The notes beneath the pieces are model-generated. The model was not told the origin of the DNA, made no database searches, and saw only the letters and a list, made by a program, of their open reading frames with translations. Both the position numbers and the translations under genes were made by a program. Of a DNA stretch of 64,000 nucleotides, positions 15,302 through 22,999 are shown in pieces. Source of the stretch: Lacinutrix venerupis (GTDB lineage: Bacteria > Bacteroidota > Bacteroidia > Flavobacteriales > Flavobacteriaceae); assembly GCF_003663945.1 (NCBI RefSeq), contig NZ_RCCH01000004.1:124001-188000 (forward strand). The letters are read 5' to 3'. The first letter of the stretch is position 1. The number at the start of each line of letters is the position of its first letter.

Positions 15302-17059
15302 ATGAAAGAATTACAGCATCTTAACAAATATTTCTTAAAATATAAAAAGCAATTAATAATTGGTATTTTAATTACAATTATATCTATGCTTTTTAAAATT
15401 TATGTTCCTAAATTAATTGGTTCTATTATAGATATTGTAAACAACCAATTACAAAATCCTGAAAACTCAATTTCAGATTTTAAGCAAGAACTTTTAAATA
15501 ATATTCTATTAATTATTGGTACTGCAATTATAGCAGGTATTCTTACTTTTTTTATGCGTCAATATATTATTAACGTATCGAGATATATAGAATTCGATTT
15601 AAAAAATGAAATTTACCAACAGTACCAAAAACTCTCTTTAAATTTTTATAAAAAAAATAGAACAGGAGATTTAATGAATAGAATAAGTGAGGACGTAACA
15701 CAGGTAAGAATGTATGCCGGACCTGCAATTATGTATAGTATAAATACCATTACACTTTTTATTGTGGCTTTGGCTTTTATGTTTAAACAAGCACCTACTT
15801 TAACGTTATACACTATAATTCCGCTTCCTATTCTATCGGTTTTAATTTATTTAATTAGTAAAGAAATACATAAACGTAGTACAATAGTTCAAGAGTATTT
15901 ATCTAAACTTTCAACATTTACTCAAGAAGCTTTTAGTGGGATTTCGGTAATTAAAGCTTACGGTATAGAACCACAAACACAGGCAGATTTTACTACGCTT
16001 GCTTACACAAGTAAAGAGAAACAACTTAGTTTAGTACGCATTCAAGCGTTCTTTTTTCCAATGATGATTTTACTAATTGGTATTAGTAATATTCTAGTTA
16101 TTTACATTGGTGGTATGCAGTATATAAACGGTGAAATTTCTCTAGGTAATATTATGGAGTTTATTATATATGTAAACATGTTAACTTGGCCTGTTGCTAC
16201 AGTTGGTTGGGTAACCTCTATTATTCAACGTGCTGAGGCTTCGCAAAAGAGAATTAATGAGTTTTTAAAAATTGAACCAGAAATTAAAAACAACACAATA
16301 GAACCTTCTTTAATTAAAGGTAATATTGAATTTAAAAATGTTTATTTTACTTACGACGATACTAATATTAAAGCATTAAAAGGGTTAAGTTTTAAATTAA
16401 ACTCTGGTGAAACTTTAGCTATAGTTGGTAAAACAGGCTCTGGTAAATCTACCGTTTTAGATTTAATAGGCAGATTGTATGATATTAATAAAGGTCAATT
16501 ATTAATCGATAATAAAGAAATAGACCAATTAAACTTAACAAGTTTAAGAGACGCTATTGGTTATGTACCACAAGATGCCTTTTTGTTTAGCGATACCATA
16601 AATAATAATATTAAATTTGGTAAAGAAAATGCAACAGACGAAGAGGTAATTGCTGCTGCAAAAAACGCCCAAGTACATAAAAACATTTCAAAATTTACAA
16701 ATGGATACCAAACAGTTTTAGGAGAACGTGGTATTACTTTATCTGGCGGACAAAAACAAAGAGTATCTATTGCCAGAGCAATAGTTAAAAATCCACAAAT
16801 ATTATTATTTGACGATTGTCTTTCTGCAGTAGATACAGAAACAGAAGAAAAAATACTTAACAATCTTAAAAAAGTTTCGGCTGGTAAAACAACTATAATA
16901 GTAAGTCATCGCATTTCTTCAGCTAAAAATGCAGACCATATTATAGTACTAGACGATGGAAAAATTGTTCAAAAAGGAACACACAACCAACTTATAAACA
17001 TTGATGGTTACTACAAAGAACTCTATATTAAACAAATGAGTGAAAATTATACTAATTAA
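15302..17059 (+). CDS. ABC exporter, fused membrane and ATPase domains
   Basis: 585 residues, a type-I half-transporter that works as a dimer in the inner membrane. The membrane domain (about residues 15-310) has six hydrophobic segments, starting YKKQLIIGILITIISMLFKI. The ATPase domain follows with Walker A GKTGSGKST (near 375-383), the Q-loop in GYVPQDAFLFSD, signature LSGGQKQR (near 479), Walker B ILLFDD (near 500) and the H-loop IVSHRIS. It resembles MsbA/MdlB-type lipid or drug exporters; the substrate cannot be told from sequence. It appears to be transcribed alone from its own -7 box. The neighbours on both sides (nusB, PUR protein) give no hint. Confidence 0.9.
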   Translation: MKELQHLNKYFLKYKKQLIIGILITIISMLFKIYVPKLIGSIIDIVNNQLQNPENSISDFKQELLNNILLIIGTAIIAGILTFFMRQYIINVSRYIEFDLKNEIYQQYQKLSLNFYKKNRTGDLMNRISEDVTQVRMYAGPAIMYSINTITLFIVALAFMFKQAPTLTLYTIIPLPILSVLIYLISKEIHKRSTIVQEYLSKLSTFTQEAFSGISVIKAYGIEPQTQADFTTLAYTSKEKQLSLVRIQAFFFPMMILLIGISNILVIYIGGMQYINGEISLGNIMEFIIYVNMLTWPVATVGWVTSIIQRAEASQKRINEFLKIEPEIKNNTIEPSLIKGNIEFKNVYFTYDDTNIKALKGLSFKLNSGETLAIVGKTGSGKSTVLDLIGRLYDINKGQLLIDNKEIDQLNLTSLRDAIGYVPQDAFLFSDTINNNIKFGKENATDEEVIAAAKNAQVHKNISKFTNGYQTVLGERGITLSGGQKQRVSIARAIVKNPQILLFDDCLSAVDTETEEKILNNLKKVSAGKTTIIVSHRISSAKNADHIIVLDDGKIVQKGTHNQLINIDGYYKELYIKQMSENYTN

Positions 17060-17096
17060 TGTAAATAAGTCTAATTAAAAGAAAAACTTTAAAATG

Positions 17097-17126
17097 TTGC
17101 GTGGTTTTATTTTTTTCCTATTTTTG
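17097..17126 (+). promoter_or_regulatory. Promoter of the PUR-protein gene
   Basis: TTG (17097-17099), 19-base spacer, TATTTTTG (17119-17126): a textbook Bacteroidota promoter, 26 bases before the ATG at 17153. Confidence 0.65.
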
Positions 17127-17152
17127 AAACACATTAATAACAAATTAAAATT

Positions 17153-17560
17153 ATGAACAATAACGAGATGATGGAGAAAGAAGAAATTTACTCTAAGGTT
17201 TTAAGAGCTGGAAGACGTACTTATTTTTTTGATGTTCGCGCTACAAAAGCTGGTGATTATTATTTAACAATTACCGAGAGTAAAAAGTTTACAAATGATG
17301 ATGGCTCATTTCATTACAAAAAACATAAAATCTACTTGTACAAAGAAGATTTTAATGAGTTTAATAGCATTTTACAGGAAATGACAGATTATGTTATTGC
17401 CGAAAAAGGAGACGAAGTTATTAGTGATCGTCACCAAAAAGATTATAAAAAAGAATACGACTCTTCTAAAACTAACCAAGACACTGTTACAGAAGAGACA
17501 ACAAATGCTAGTGAAACTGCAGAAAGTAGATTTACAGATATAGATTTCGACGATATTTAA
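17153..17560 (+). CDS. PUR-family nucleic-acid-binding protein (DUF3276)
   Basis: 135 residues. The core (about residues 8-80) fits the single PUR-alpha-like repeat of DUF3276: EIYSKVLRAGRRTYFFDVRA, GDYYLTITESKKF, HKIYLYKEDFNEF. The PUR fold binds single-stranded DNA or RNA; Bacteroidota proteins of this group dimerise to form a complete unit. The C-terminal 50 residues are acidic and Ser/Thr-rich with no motif and end DIDFDDI. Role in the cell is unknown. It has its own promoter and ends at a strong bidirectional terminator. Confidence 0.88.
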   Translation: MNNNEMMEKEEIYSKVLRAGRRTYFFDVRATKAGDYYLTITESKKFTNDDGSFHYKKHKIYLYKEDFNEFNSILQEMTDYVIAEKGDEVISDRHQKDYKKEYDSSKTNQDTVTEETTNASETAESRFTDIDFDDI

Positions 17561-17591
17561 TAAAAAAGTTAACTCTTTATATATTAAACAT

Positions 17592-17623
17592 AAAAAAACC
17601 ATTTCTTTTGAAATGGTTTTTTT
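17592..17623. terminator. Bidirectional terminator between PUR gene and CsaA-like gene
   Basis: A perfect 14-bp stem with a 4-base loop: AAAAAAACCATTTC (17592-17605) and GAAATGGTTTTTTT (17610-17623). T-runs appear on both strands, which suits the convergent genes. Confidence 0.9.
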
Positions 17624-17652
17624 ATTAAAATTGTTTTAGTAAAATATTTGTA

Positions 17653-17988
17653 TTAAGACACCGTACTTCCGTTTTTTACTTTAAGTTCTGGGTTTAATAA
17701 AGTAACATCTTTGCCATTTACCGCTCCTAATACTAAGCATTCGCTCATAAATTTGCCTATTTGTTTTTTAGGAAAATTAACAACTGCTAAAATTTGCTTA
17801 TCTATTAAGTCTTCTTTTTTATAAAGCGTAGTAATTTGTGCCGAAGATTTTTTAACACCTAAAGCTCCAAAGTCTATAGTAAGCTTATATGCCGGATTTC
17901 TAGCCTCTGGAAAATCATTTACTTCTATTATAGTTCCTACACGAATATCTACTTTAGTAAAATCGTTAAATTGAATAGTTTTGCTCAT
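17653..17988 (-). CDS. csaA: CsaA-like tRNA-binding-domain protein
   Basis: 111 residues, only an EMAP/tRNA-binding OB domain. Visible motifs: FTKVDIRVGTIIEVNDFPEA, then NPAYKLTIDFGALGVKKSSA (the conserved K-L-x-I-D-F-G with the Ser pair), VVNFPKKQIGKFMSECLVLG and the closing VTLLNPELKVKNGSTV. CsaA proteins are dimeric, cytosolic and described as chaperones or secretion helpers in Bacillus; the tRNA-binding fold suggests RNA contact. Length matches the family. The gene is alone, with a promoter match directly upstream. Confidence 0.88.
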   Translation of the reverse strand: MSKTIQFNDFTKVDIRVGTIIEVNDFPEARNPAYKLTIDFGALGVKKSSAQITTLYKKEDLIDKQILAVVNFPKKQIGKFMSECLVLGAVNGKDVTLLNPELKVKNGSTVS

Positions 17989-17992
17989 GAGC

Positions 17993-18024
17993 TAAAGGTA
18001 ATAAAGTTGAATAGCTCTTACAAA
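17993..18024 (-). promoter_or_regulatory. Promoter of the CsaA-like gene
   Basis: Minus strand: TTTG (18024-18021), 20-base spacer, TACCTTTA (18000-17993), one mismatch in the -7 box. It lies very close to the ATG at 17988, implying an almost leaderless mRNA. Confidence 0.4.
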
Positions 18025-18075
18025 TTGTAAAAAAATAAAAAAAATCAGCTTTAATATAGTACATTGTAATTCAAT

Positions 18076-18083
18076 TATATTTG
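18076..18083 (+). promoter_or_regulatory. Candidate -7 box for the gene at 18104
   Basis: TATATTTG, a full TAnnTTTG match, 20 bases before the ATG at 18104; no clear -33 box. Confidence 0.4.
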
Positions 18084-18103
18084 CAATATTTATAAGCCTA
18101 AGT

Positions 18104-18775
18104 ATGAAACACATAATAATTCTTATTCTATTTTCAACCTTTTGTTCTGCTCAAGAAAAATATACTTTTGATTATTTAATTGAATATGAAAGAACATTCT
18201 TAAAAGAAGATTCGCTTAAAAAAAAAGCATTCTACTTAACAAACTCAAAAGACAACAGCTATTTTGCCGAGCTTACTTTAAAAGACAGCTTAGATTATAA
18301 TATGTTTTTTAAACATCATGATAAATTGCATTCTTTTGCATTAGTTTCAAAATTTCAGATAAACGAAGCTGAAGCCATTAATATTAACTGTACTCAAATT
18401 ACATTTAAAAAAAATGAGTATAAAAGTGTAATCGATGATTATGAATTCTCTGTACCCAAAGACACAGTAATAAATAATAAAAATTATCAAATCTATAATT
18501 TAAAAAGCAAGCTAAATTTAAAAAAAAGAAAAAGAAATGGCTCAGGTACAAATGTTTATATTATAGATAACTCATCCATTTCTCATCTACCTTTTTTTAC
18601 GCATCCAACAGCATACGAAAAATGGAAACTACAAAAACACTTACCAAACGGTTTATTAATAGAAAAAAAGCATATAGACGTTTTTGAAAAAGACCACAGT
18701 ACCGAAGTACTAATTAGCTATAAGAAAATTAAAAAAAATATAACTATTATAGGTGATTGCATAAGTTATAAATAG
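18104..18775 (+). CDS. Secreted protein of unknown function
   Basis: 223 residues. A signal peptide is clear (MKHIIILILFSTFCSAQ, cleavage probably after SAQ or CSA), so the protein is exported to the periplasm or outer face. The mature part is Lys-rich and beta-type with no membrane segment, no repeats and no T9SS C-terminal sorting domain that I can recognise. Cys residues at about 97 and 219 could form a disulfide. It resembles the many small GLPGLI-like or uncharacterised exported proteins of flavobacteria, but I do not recognise a family. It is flanked by unrelated genes and may be transcribed from the TATATTTG box. Confidence 0.6.
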   Translation: MKHIIILILFSTFCSAQEKYTFDYLIEYERTFLKEDSLKKKAFYLTNSKDNSYFAELTLKDSLDYNMFFKHHDKLHSFALVSKFQINEAEAININCTQITFKKNEYKSVIDDYEFSVPKDTVINNKNYQIYNLKSKLNLKKRKRNGSGTNVYIIDNSSISHLPFFTHPTAYEKWKLQKHLPNGLLIEKKHIDVFEKDHSTEVLISYKKIKKNITIIGDCISYK

Positions 18776-18826
18776 ATTTTTAATAAAACAGAAGCATTTA
18801 TTTATCAGTCTTTTTTTAAGCGGTTT

Positions 18827-18834
18827 TAAGTTTG
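18827..18834 (+). promoter_or_regulatory. Candidate -7 box for the MFS gene
   Basis: TAAGTTTG, a full TAnnTTTG match. It overlaps a TTG at 18832 that would otherwise look like a start codon, so it favours the later TTG at 18877. Confidence 0.35.
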
Positions 18835-18876
18835 CAACACACAATTTTAAGGATATTAAATATCAACATAAAAATA

Positions 18877-20055
18877 TTGAAACAATCTAAACTAATACTT
18901 CCTATAATTGTAATTTCTCAATTTTGTTGCACTTCGCTTTGGTTTGCTGGCAACTCTGTAATTACTAATCTTATTAAAGATTTTAATCTTAACGACAATG
19001 CGTTAGGCGACTTAACTTCTGCGGTTCAATTTGGGTTTATTATTGGCACATTAATTTTTGCTATAATGGCAATTGCTGATCGTTTTTCACCTTCAAAAGT
19101 GTTTTTAATTAGTGCAATTCTTGGAGCTTTTTTTAATTTAATAATTATAAATGAAGCCAACAACTTTACAAGTTTAATTGTATGTCGTTTTCTTACTGGT
19201 TTTTTTCTAGCAGGCATTTATCCAGTTGGAATGAAAATAGCTGCCGATTACTTTAATAAAGGTTTAGGCAAATCGCTTGGTTTTTTAGTTGGTGCATTAG
19301 TTTTAGGCACAGCACTTCCGCATTTATTAAAAGATTTAACACAAACCTATTCTTGGAAGTCTGTTATTATAGCAACATCTTCCCTTTCAACATTTGGTGG
19401 TTTATTAATGTTTGTTTTAGTTCCAGATGGACCACATCGTAAACCAAATAAAAATTTAAACTTATTAGCATGCTTTAGTGTTTTTAAAAAACGTAATTTT
19501 AGATCTATAGCTTTAGTTTATTTTGGACATATGTGGGAGCTTTATGCCTTTTGGACATTTGTACCACTTATGTTAACAAAGTATAGTATTAACTTTACAC
19601 AAACTAACTTTAACATTCCATTACTATCATTTGTAATAATAGGAATTGGAGGAGTTGCCTGCGTTATAGGAGCATATATTGCAGAATTTTTAGGAACAAA
19701 AAAAACTGCGGCAATAGCCTTACTTTTATCTTGTTGCTGTTGTATTTTATCTCCGTTTGTTTTTTCTATTGAAAATAAAATGCTTTTTATTGGTTTTCTT
19801 GTTTTTTGGGGAATGGTTGTTATTGCAGACTCTCCATTATTATCGACTTTAATTGCTCAAAATGTTAAAGGAGAAATAAAAGCAACAGCACTAACAATTG
19901 TTAATTCAATTGGTTATTTGGTAACTATAATAAGTATTCAATTTGTGTCTAAATTTATAGAAATAACAGACTCAAATTACATTTTTTTTATTCTAGCTAT
20001 TGGTCCTATTTTAGGATTAGCATCACTAAAAATGAATAAAAGCAAAAAGGTGTAA
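18877..20055 (+). CDS. MFS transporter
   Basis: About 392 residues and twelve hydrophobic segments, a major facilitator superfamily carrier of the inner membrane. After the start (KQSKLILPIIVISQF) helix 1 has TSLWFAGNSVI, then the loop 2-3 region AIADRFSPSKVF fits the MFS G-x-x-x-D-R/K signature, and helix 4-5 has CRFLTGFFLAGIYPVGMKIA. The substrate is not evident. The frame is open back to 18832 (TTG), but that TTG lies in a -7 promoter box; TTG at 18877, just before the first helix, is the better start. No ATG is available in the N-terminal part. It ends directly against the interrupted YfiT-like gene on the other strand. Confidence 0.82.
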   Translation: MKQSKLILPIIVISQFCCTSLWFAGNSVITNLIKDFNLNDNALGDLTSAVQFGFIIGTLIFAIMAIADRFSPSKVFLISAILGAFFNLIIINEANNFTSLIVCRFLTGFFLAGIYPVGMKIAADYFNKGLGKSLGFLVGALVLGTALPHLLKDLTQTYSWKSVIIATSSLSTFGGLLMFVLVPDGPHRKPNKNLNLLACFSVFKKRNFRSIALVYFGHMWELYAFWTFVPLMLTKYSINFTQTNFNIPLLSFVIIGIGGVACVIGAYIAEFLGTKKTAAIALLLSCCCCILSPFVFSIENKMLFIGFLVFWGMVVIADSPLLSTLIAQNVKGEIKATALTIVNSIGYLVTIISIQFVSKFIEITDSNYIFFILAIGPILGLASLKMNKSKKV

Positions 20056-20595
20056 TTACCATTCATTTCTCTTAATCAATCTCTCTATATGAGCGTAGTG
20101 ATGATTAGAGTGCCAAGCATAAATTCCTAGGTTTTTATTTAAAGAAATGACCTCATTACTTTCTGGATGAATAAAAGTACGCTCTAAATCTTCAAAAGAA
20201 AGGCCTTTTACAAAATATACCAACTTTGCATGAATTACTTTTATGTGCTATAAAGAATTTTCAATTGGTTGATTATAATCATGCAATTGCGACCAAGAAT
20301 TTTCATTATAAGCTTTAATTACAGGATTTTCTTCTGTTATTGCCCACTTAAAACGAATGTAACTATGGTGATGACTATCACTTATATGATGTATTAGTTG
20401 TCTTACTGTCCAACCATTTGGCCTGTATGGTGTATTTAATTGTTTATTATTAAGATTAACTACAAGTTCTTCTAAATGTCTTGGAAAATTCTCTAATACA
20501 CTAATCCATTCTTTAATGTGAGTTACTGTAATTTCTTTTGGACAACTAAACTTTCCTATTGGATACTTTAATTTTTCTAATGATTGATTATTCAT
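20056..20595 (-). pseudogene. DinB/YfiT-type putative metal-dependent hydrolase, interrupted by in-frame TAG
   Basis: Reading from the ATG at 20595 gives 115 residues ending at a TAG (20250-20248). The same frame then continues without another stop for 63 codons to a TAA at 20058-20056. The two parts together make 179 codons plus stop, the length of Bacillus YfiT (about 178). The N-terminal part has NLNNKQLNTPYRPNGWTVRQ and LIHHISDSHHHSYIRFKW; the part after the TAG has DLERTFIHPESNEVISLNKN and IYAWHSNHHYAHIERLIKRN, the conserved end of this family. The family's zinc ligands are one His in the first motif and two in the last, so the 115-residue product would lack two ligands. Nonsense mutation, sequencing error or read-through are all possible. 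Confidence 0.85.
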
Positions 20596-20608
20596 TATTT
20601 ACACATCT

Positions 20609-21304
20609 TTATTCTTTATTGTAAGATGCAATAAAACGTTTTGCCCTATCATTACTTGTATTAAATTGCAAAGCTTTTTTGTAATTATTGTAAGCCTGTA
20701 AGCTATCGCCTTTTCTAGCATAAGCATCTGCCAAACTATCGTAAACATTACTACTTTCTGGATATAAAGCTACATTTATTTTAAAGAGCTCTATAGCTTC
20801 ATCAAATTCTTTTTCTTTAAGTTTATTATAACCTAATCTATTAAAAACATGCTCTTCTATAAACACATTTAGAGAATCTTCTTTTTGTATAGCCAAGTAA
20901 CCTTCTGTTGCTTTCTCATATTCCTTATTTTTTAGATAAGTACTTGGAACGTGTAAAGAATCTGGCATTTTTTTATAATTGTATGTTGTTTTCGCGTTTT
21001 CATCTGGTGAAACTTCAGAAATATACATAATCTTATTTTCGGGATGTTTTAAAAACTTAATTTTTTTGTTCATCTCCTTTATAAAATAGGTGTTTTCTTC
21101 TAAATATAGAGGCTCTATCTTTTCTGCACCTCTCCATTTTAAAAACAGTTCATTATTTTCAAAATAAACTTCTATTACTTCATTTACATTAAACAAATAA
21201 CGTCCGGTGGTTTTTTCTATAAACTCTGGAGTATAGTCTGCTTTTTTACCACAAGCTAAAAATAGAGTACAAATTATAGTGTAAATAATAAGTTTGGTTT
21301 TCAT
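20609..21304 (-). CDS. TPR-containing lipoprotein
   Basis: 231 residues. The N-terminus MKTKLIIYTIICTLFLAC carries lipobox LFLAC, so it is a lipoprotein. Residues about 25-105 form a small beta domain (TGRYLFNVNEVIEVYFENNE) similar to the DUF3471-like domain that often follows beta-lactamase-type serine hydrolases. Residues about 120-228 hold about three tetratricopeptide repeats; the best reads SSNVYDSLADAYARKGDSLQ followed by AYNNYKKALQFN. TPRs bind other proteins. No enzymatic domain is present, so this looks like the tail part of an esterase-TPR architecture standing alone. It is 13 bases upstream of the YfiT-like gene in transcription order, so they may be co-transcribed. Confidence 0.75.
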   Translation of the reverse strand: MKTKLIIYTIICTLFLACGKKADYTPEFIEKTTGRYLFNVNEVIEVYFENNELFLKWRGAEKIEPLYLEENTYFIKEMNKKIKFLKHPENKIMYISEVSPDENAKTTYNYKKMPDSLHVPSTYLKNKEYEKATEGYLAIQKEDSLNVFIEEHVFNRLGYNKLKEKEFDEAIELFKINVALYPESSNVYDSLADAYARKGDSLQAYNNYKKALQFNTSNDRAKRFIASYNKE

Positions 21305-21350
21305 TTTTGGTGTTTTTGGTATTTAAAAATAATAAATGTTTGGCATAAAA

Positions 21351-21378
21351 AAAACGCCTCATAATTATGAGACGTTTT
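21351..21378 (-). terminator. Terminator after the dual immunophilin gene
   Basis: AAAACGCCTCATAA (21351-21364) is followed directly by TTATGAGACGTTTT (21365-21378). On the minus strand the only mismatch becomes a G-U pair, and the stem runs into an eight-T tract, so it should work for the gene ending at 21424. Confidence 0.75.
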
Positions 21379-21423
21379 AGATTTTTATTTGTTACTTATA
21401 TTAAACAAATATTTATTTTCTGC

Positions 21424-22356
21424 TTATTTTACAGCCATTAATTCTACATCGAAAATTAATATTGCATTTGGCGGTATAACTCCACCAGCACCTCTAGAAC
21501 CATATCCTAAATCACTTGGTATTACAAAACGTGCCTTATCGCCTACTTTTAATAAGCTAACACCTTCGTCCCAACCTGCAATTACTTGTCCCATTCCTAA
21601 AGCAAAATCAATTGGTTGATTACGTTTGTAAGACGAATCGAAAACCGTTCCATCTGTTAACGTTCCTTTATAATGTACAGATACTGTTTTTCCTTTTTCT
21701 GCTTTTACACCTTCTCCTTTTTGAACGATTTGGTAACGTAAACCACTCTCGGTTTGCTCGAAACCTGCAGAATATTTATCTAACTCAGCTGCTTTTGCTG
21801 CTCTTTCCTCTGCTATTCTTTTTTCGCGAGCACCTTCAAAAGTTCTAAAAGCTTCAATAGCATTAAAGTTTTTAGCTGCATCACCAACTCTTACTATTTC
21901 TAATGTTTCAATTTCATCTCCTTGAGCTATAGCATCTACAACATCTTGTCCTTCTACTACATTTCCAAAAACGGTATGATTTCCATCTAACCAATCTGTA
22001 GCAACATGAGTTATAAAAAACTGACTTCCATTTGTTCCAGGTCCAGCATTTGCCATAGATAAAACTCCTGGCCCACTATGTTTTAAGTCTGGATGAAACT
22101 CATCATCAAACTTATAACCTGGGTTTCCTGTTCCTGTTCCTTGAGGACATCCACCTTGAATCATAAAATCTGGTATTACTCTATGAAATTTTAAACCATC
22201 ATAATAAGGTGTACCTTGAGGTTTAGCAGAGTTTTCCATATTACCTTCTGCTAAAGCAACAAAATTACCTACAGTTCCAGGTGTTTTTTCAAATTCTAAA
22301 TTAACTAAAATAACACCTTTATTCGTGTTAAATTTTGCGTATAAACCGTCTTGCAT
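21424..22356 (-). CDS. Cyclophilin-FKBP fusion peptidyl-prolyl isomerase
   Basis: 310 residues, two different prolyl-isomerase folds in one chain. Residues about 5-160 are a cyclophilin: [20 protein letters not shown], then [19 protein letters not shown] and [19 protein letters not shown]. After a charged helical linker (about 165-195, [20 protein letters not shown]) comes an FKBP domain from about 205: [40 protein letters not shown] and [20 protein letters not shown]. No signal peptide, so cytosolic. Such cyclophilin-first fusions have been described in Flavobacterium as CFBP-type dual immunophilins. Both active-site motifs look complete, so both domains may be active in folding. A TATCTTTG box lies upstream. 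Confidence 0.93.
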   Translation of the reverse strand: MQDGLYAKFNTNKGVILVNLEFEKTPGTVGNFVALAEGNMENSAKPQGTPYYDGLKFHRVIPDFMIQGGCPQGTGTGNPGYKFDDEFHPDLKHSGPGVLSMANAGPGTNGSQFFITHVATDWLDGNHTVFGNVVEGQDVVDAIAQGDEIETLEIVRVGDAAKNFNAIEAFRTFEGAREKRIAEERAAKAAELDKYSAGFEQTESGLRYQIVQKGEGVKAEKGKTVSVHYKGTLTDGTVFDSSYKRNQPIDFALGMGQVIAGWDEGVSLLKVGDKARFVIPSDLGYGSRGAGGVIPPNAILIFDVELMAVK

Positions 22357-22378
22357 TGTCTTGTTTTTTAATGAAGTG

Positions 22379-22386
22379 CAAAGATA
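22379..22386 (-). promoter_or_regulatory. Candidate -7 box for the dual immunophilin gene
   Basis: Minus strand TATCTTTG, full match to TAnnTTTG, 22 bases before the ATG at 22356; no convincing -33 box. Confidence 0.4.
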
Positions 22387-22446
22387 GGAAGAAGTTAAAG
22401 GTTTTAAGTAAAGTGTTATGAGTTTTTTTTGAAGTTTGAATTTTAT

Positions 22447-22454
22447 TAGCTTTG
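22447..22454 (+). promoter_or_regulatory. Candidate -7 box for the gene at 22474
   Basis: TAGCTTTG, full match to TAnnTTTG, 19 bases before the ATG at 22474. A T-run at 22423-22430 lies at about the right distance for a weak -33 element. Confidence 0.4.
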
Positions 22455-22473
22455 ATGCAAATAAAAAGTAACT

Positions 22474-22905
22474 ATGGGTATTTTTGGTAAATTATTTGGT
22501 AGCAAGCAAAATGAAGAAGTTTTAACTAATGATAATTATATTGAAACGATAATTCAATCTGGTGAAGGTGAGCCTTTGGCTATATCAAATAATGAAGTTA
22601 TGTACGTTGGTTATAACGAATTAGGCGGATATTACTACCTTCAAACATTTATTGTTGGACGTTTAAAAGTGAAAACAAAAAATGGTGCGAAACTTGAAAT
22701 TATTGGAAACAATTATACTCTTAATTTAAATTCTGATATGCCTGAATTTGAATCTGAATCTGCTAGCCCATTAGATGGACACGTTACAAGAATAGATTTT
22801 CAAATTGAAAAAGCAGACGTTGAAAAAATAAAAAGATCTAACATTAAACAACTTACTCTTTACGTAAAAAAGAAAGAAATTTTATTTAATCTCTATTCTA
22901 AATAA
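22474..22905 (+). CDS. Small cytosolic protein of unknown function
   Basis: 143 residues. It begins [20 protein letters not shown], a short amphipathic start common in small proteins of unknown role, followed by an all-beta body ([20 protein letters not shown], then [20 protein letters not shown]). No signal peptide, membrane helix or enzyme motif is visible. The ending ([19 protein letters not shown]) is basic. I do not recognise the family. It has its own -7 box and is convergent with recQ across a hairpin; it does not seem to belong to an operon. Confidence 0.6.
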   Translation: MGIFGKLFGSKQNEEVLTNDNYIETIIQSGEGEPLAISNNEVMYVGYNELGGYYYLQTFIVGRLKVKTKNGAKLEIIGNNYTLNLNSDMPEFESESASPLDGHVTRIDFQIEKADVEKIKRSNIKQLTLYVKKKEILFNLYSK

Positions 22906-22935
22906 ATTTAAAACAGCTACTAATTAAAACATAAA

Positions 22936-22975
22936 TGTAAAGTCTATTGTAATTTTTTATTAAATAGACCTTACA
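22936..22975. terminator. Hairpin between the gene at 22474 and recQ
   Basis: TGTAAAGTCTATT (22936-22948) pairs with AATAGACCTTACA (22963-22975) over 13 positions with one mismatch (a G-U pair on the minus strand) and a 14-base loop. It sits between convergent genes; T-runs on either side are short, so strength is uncertain. Confidence 0.5.
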
Positions 22976-22999
22976 AAAGTTATTAGTAGGTTTTAAGTG

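Noticed and set aside
20248-20595. A complete 115-residue DinB-like protein
   Set aside because: The remaining family sequence continues in the same frame after the TAG, so this is a truncated product.
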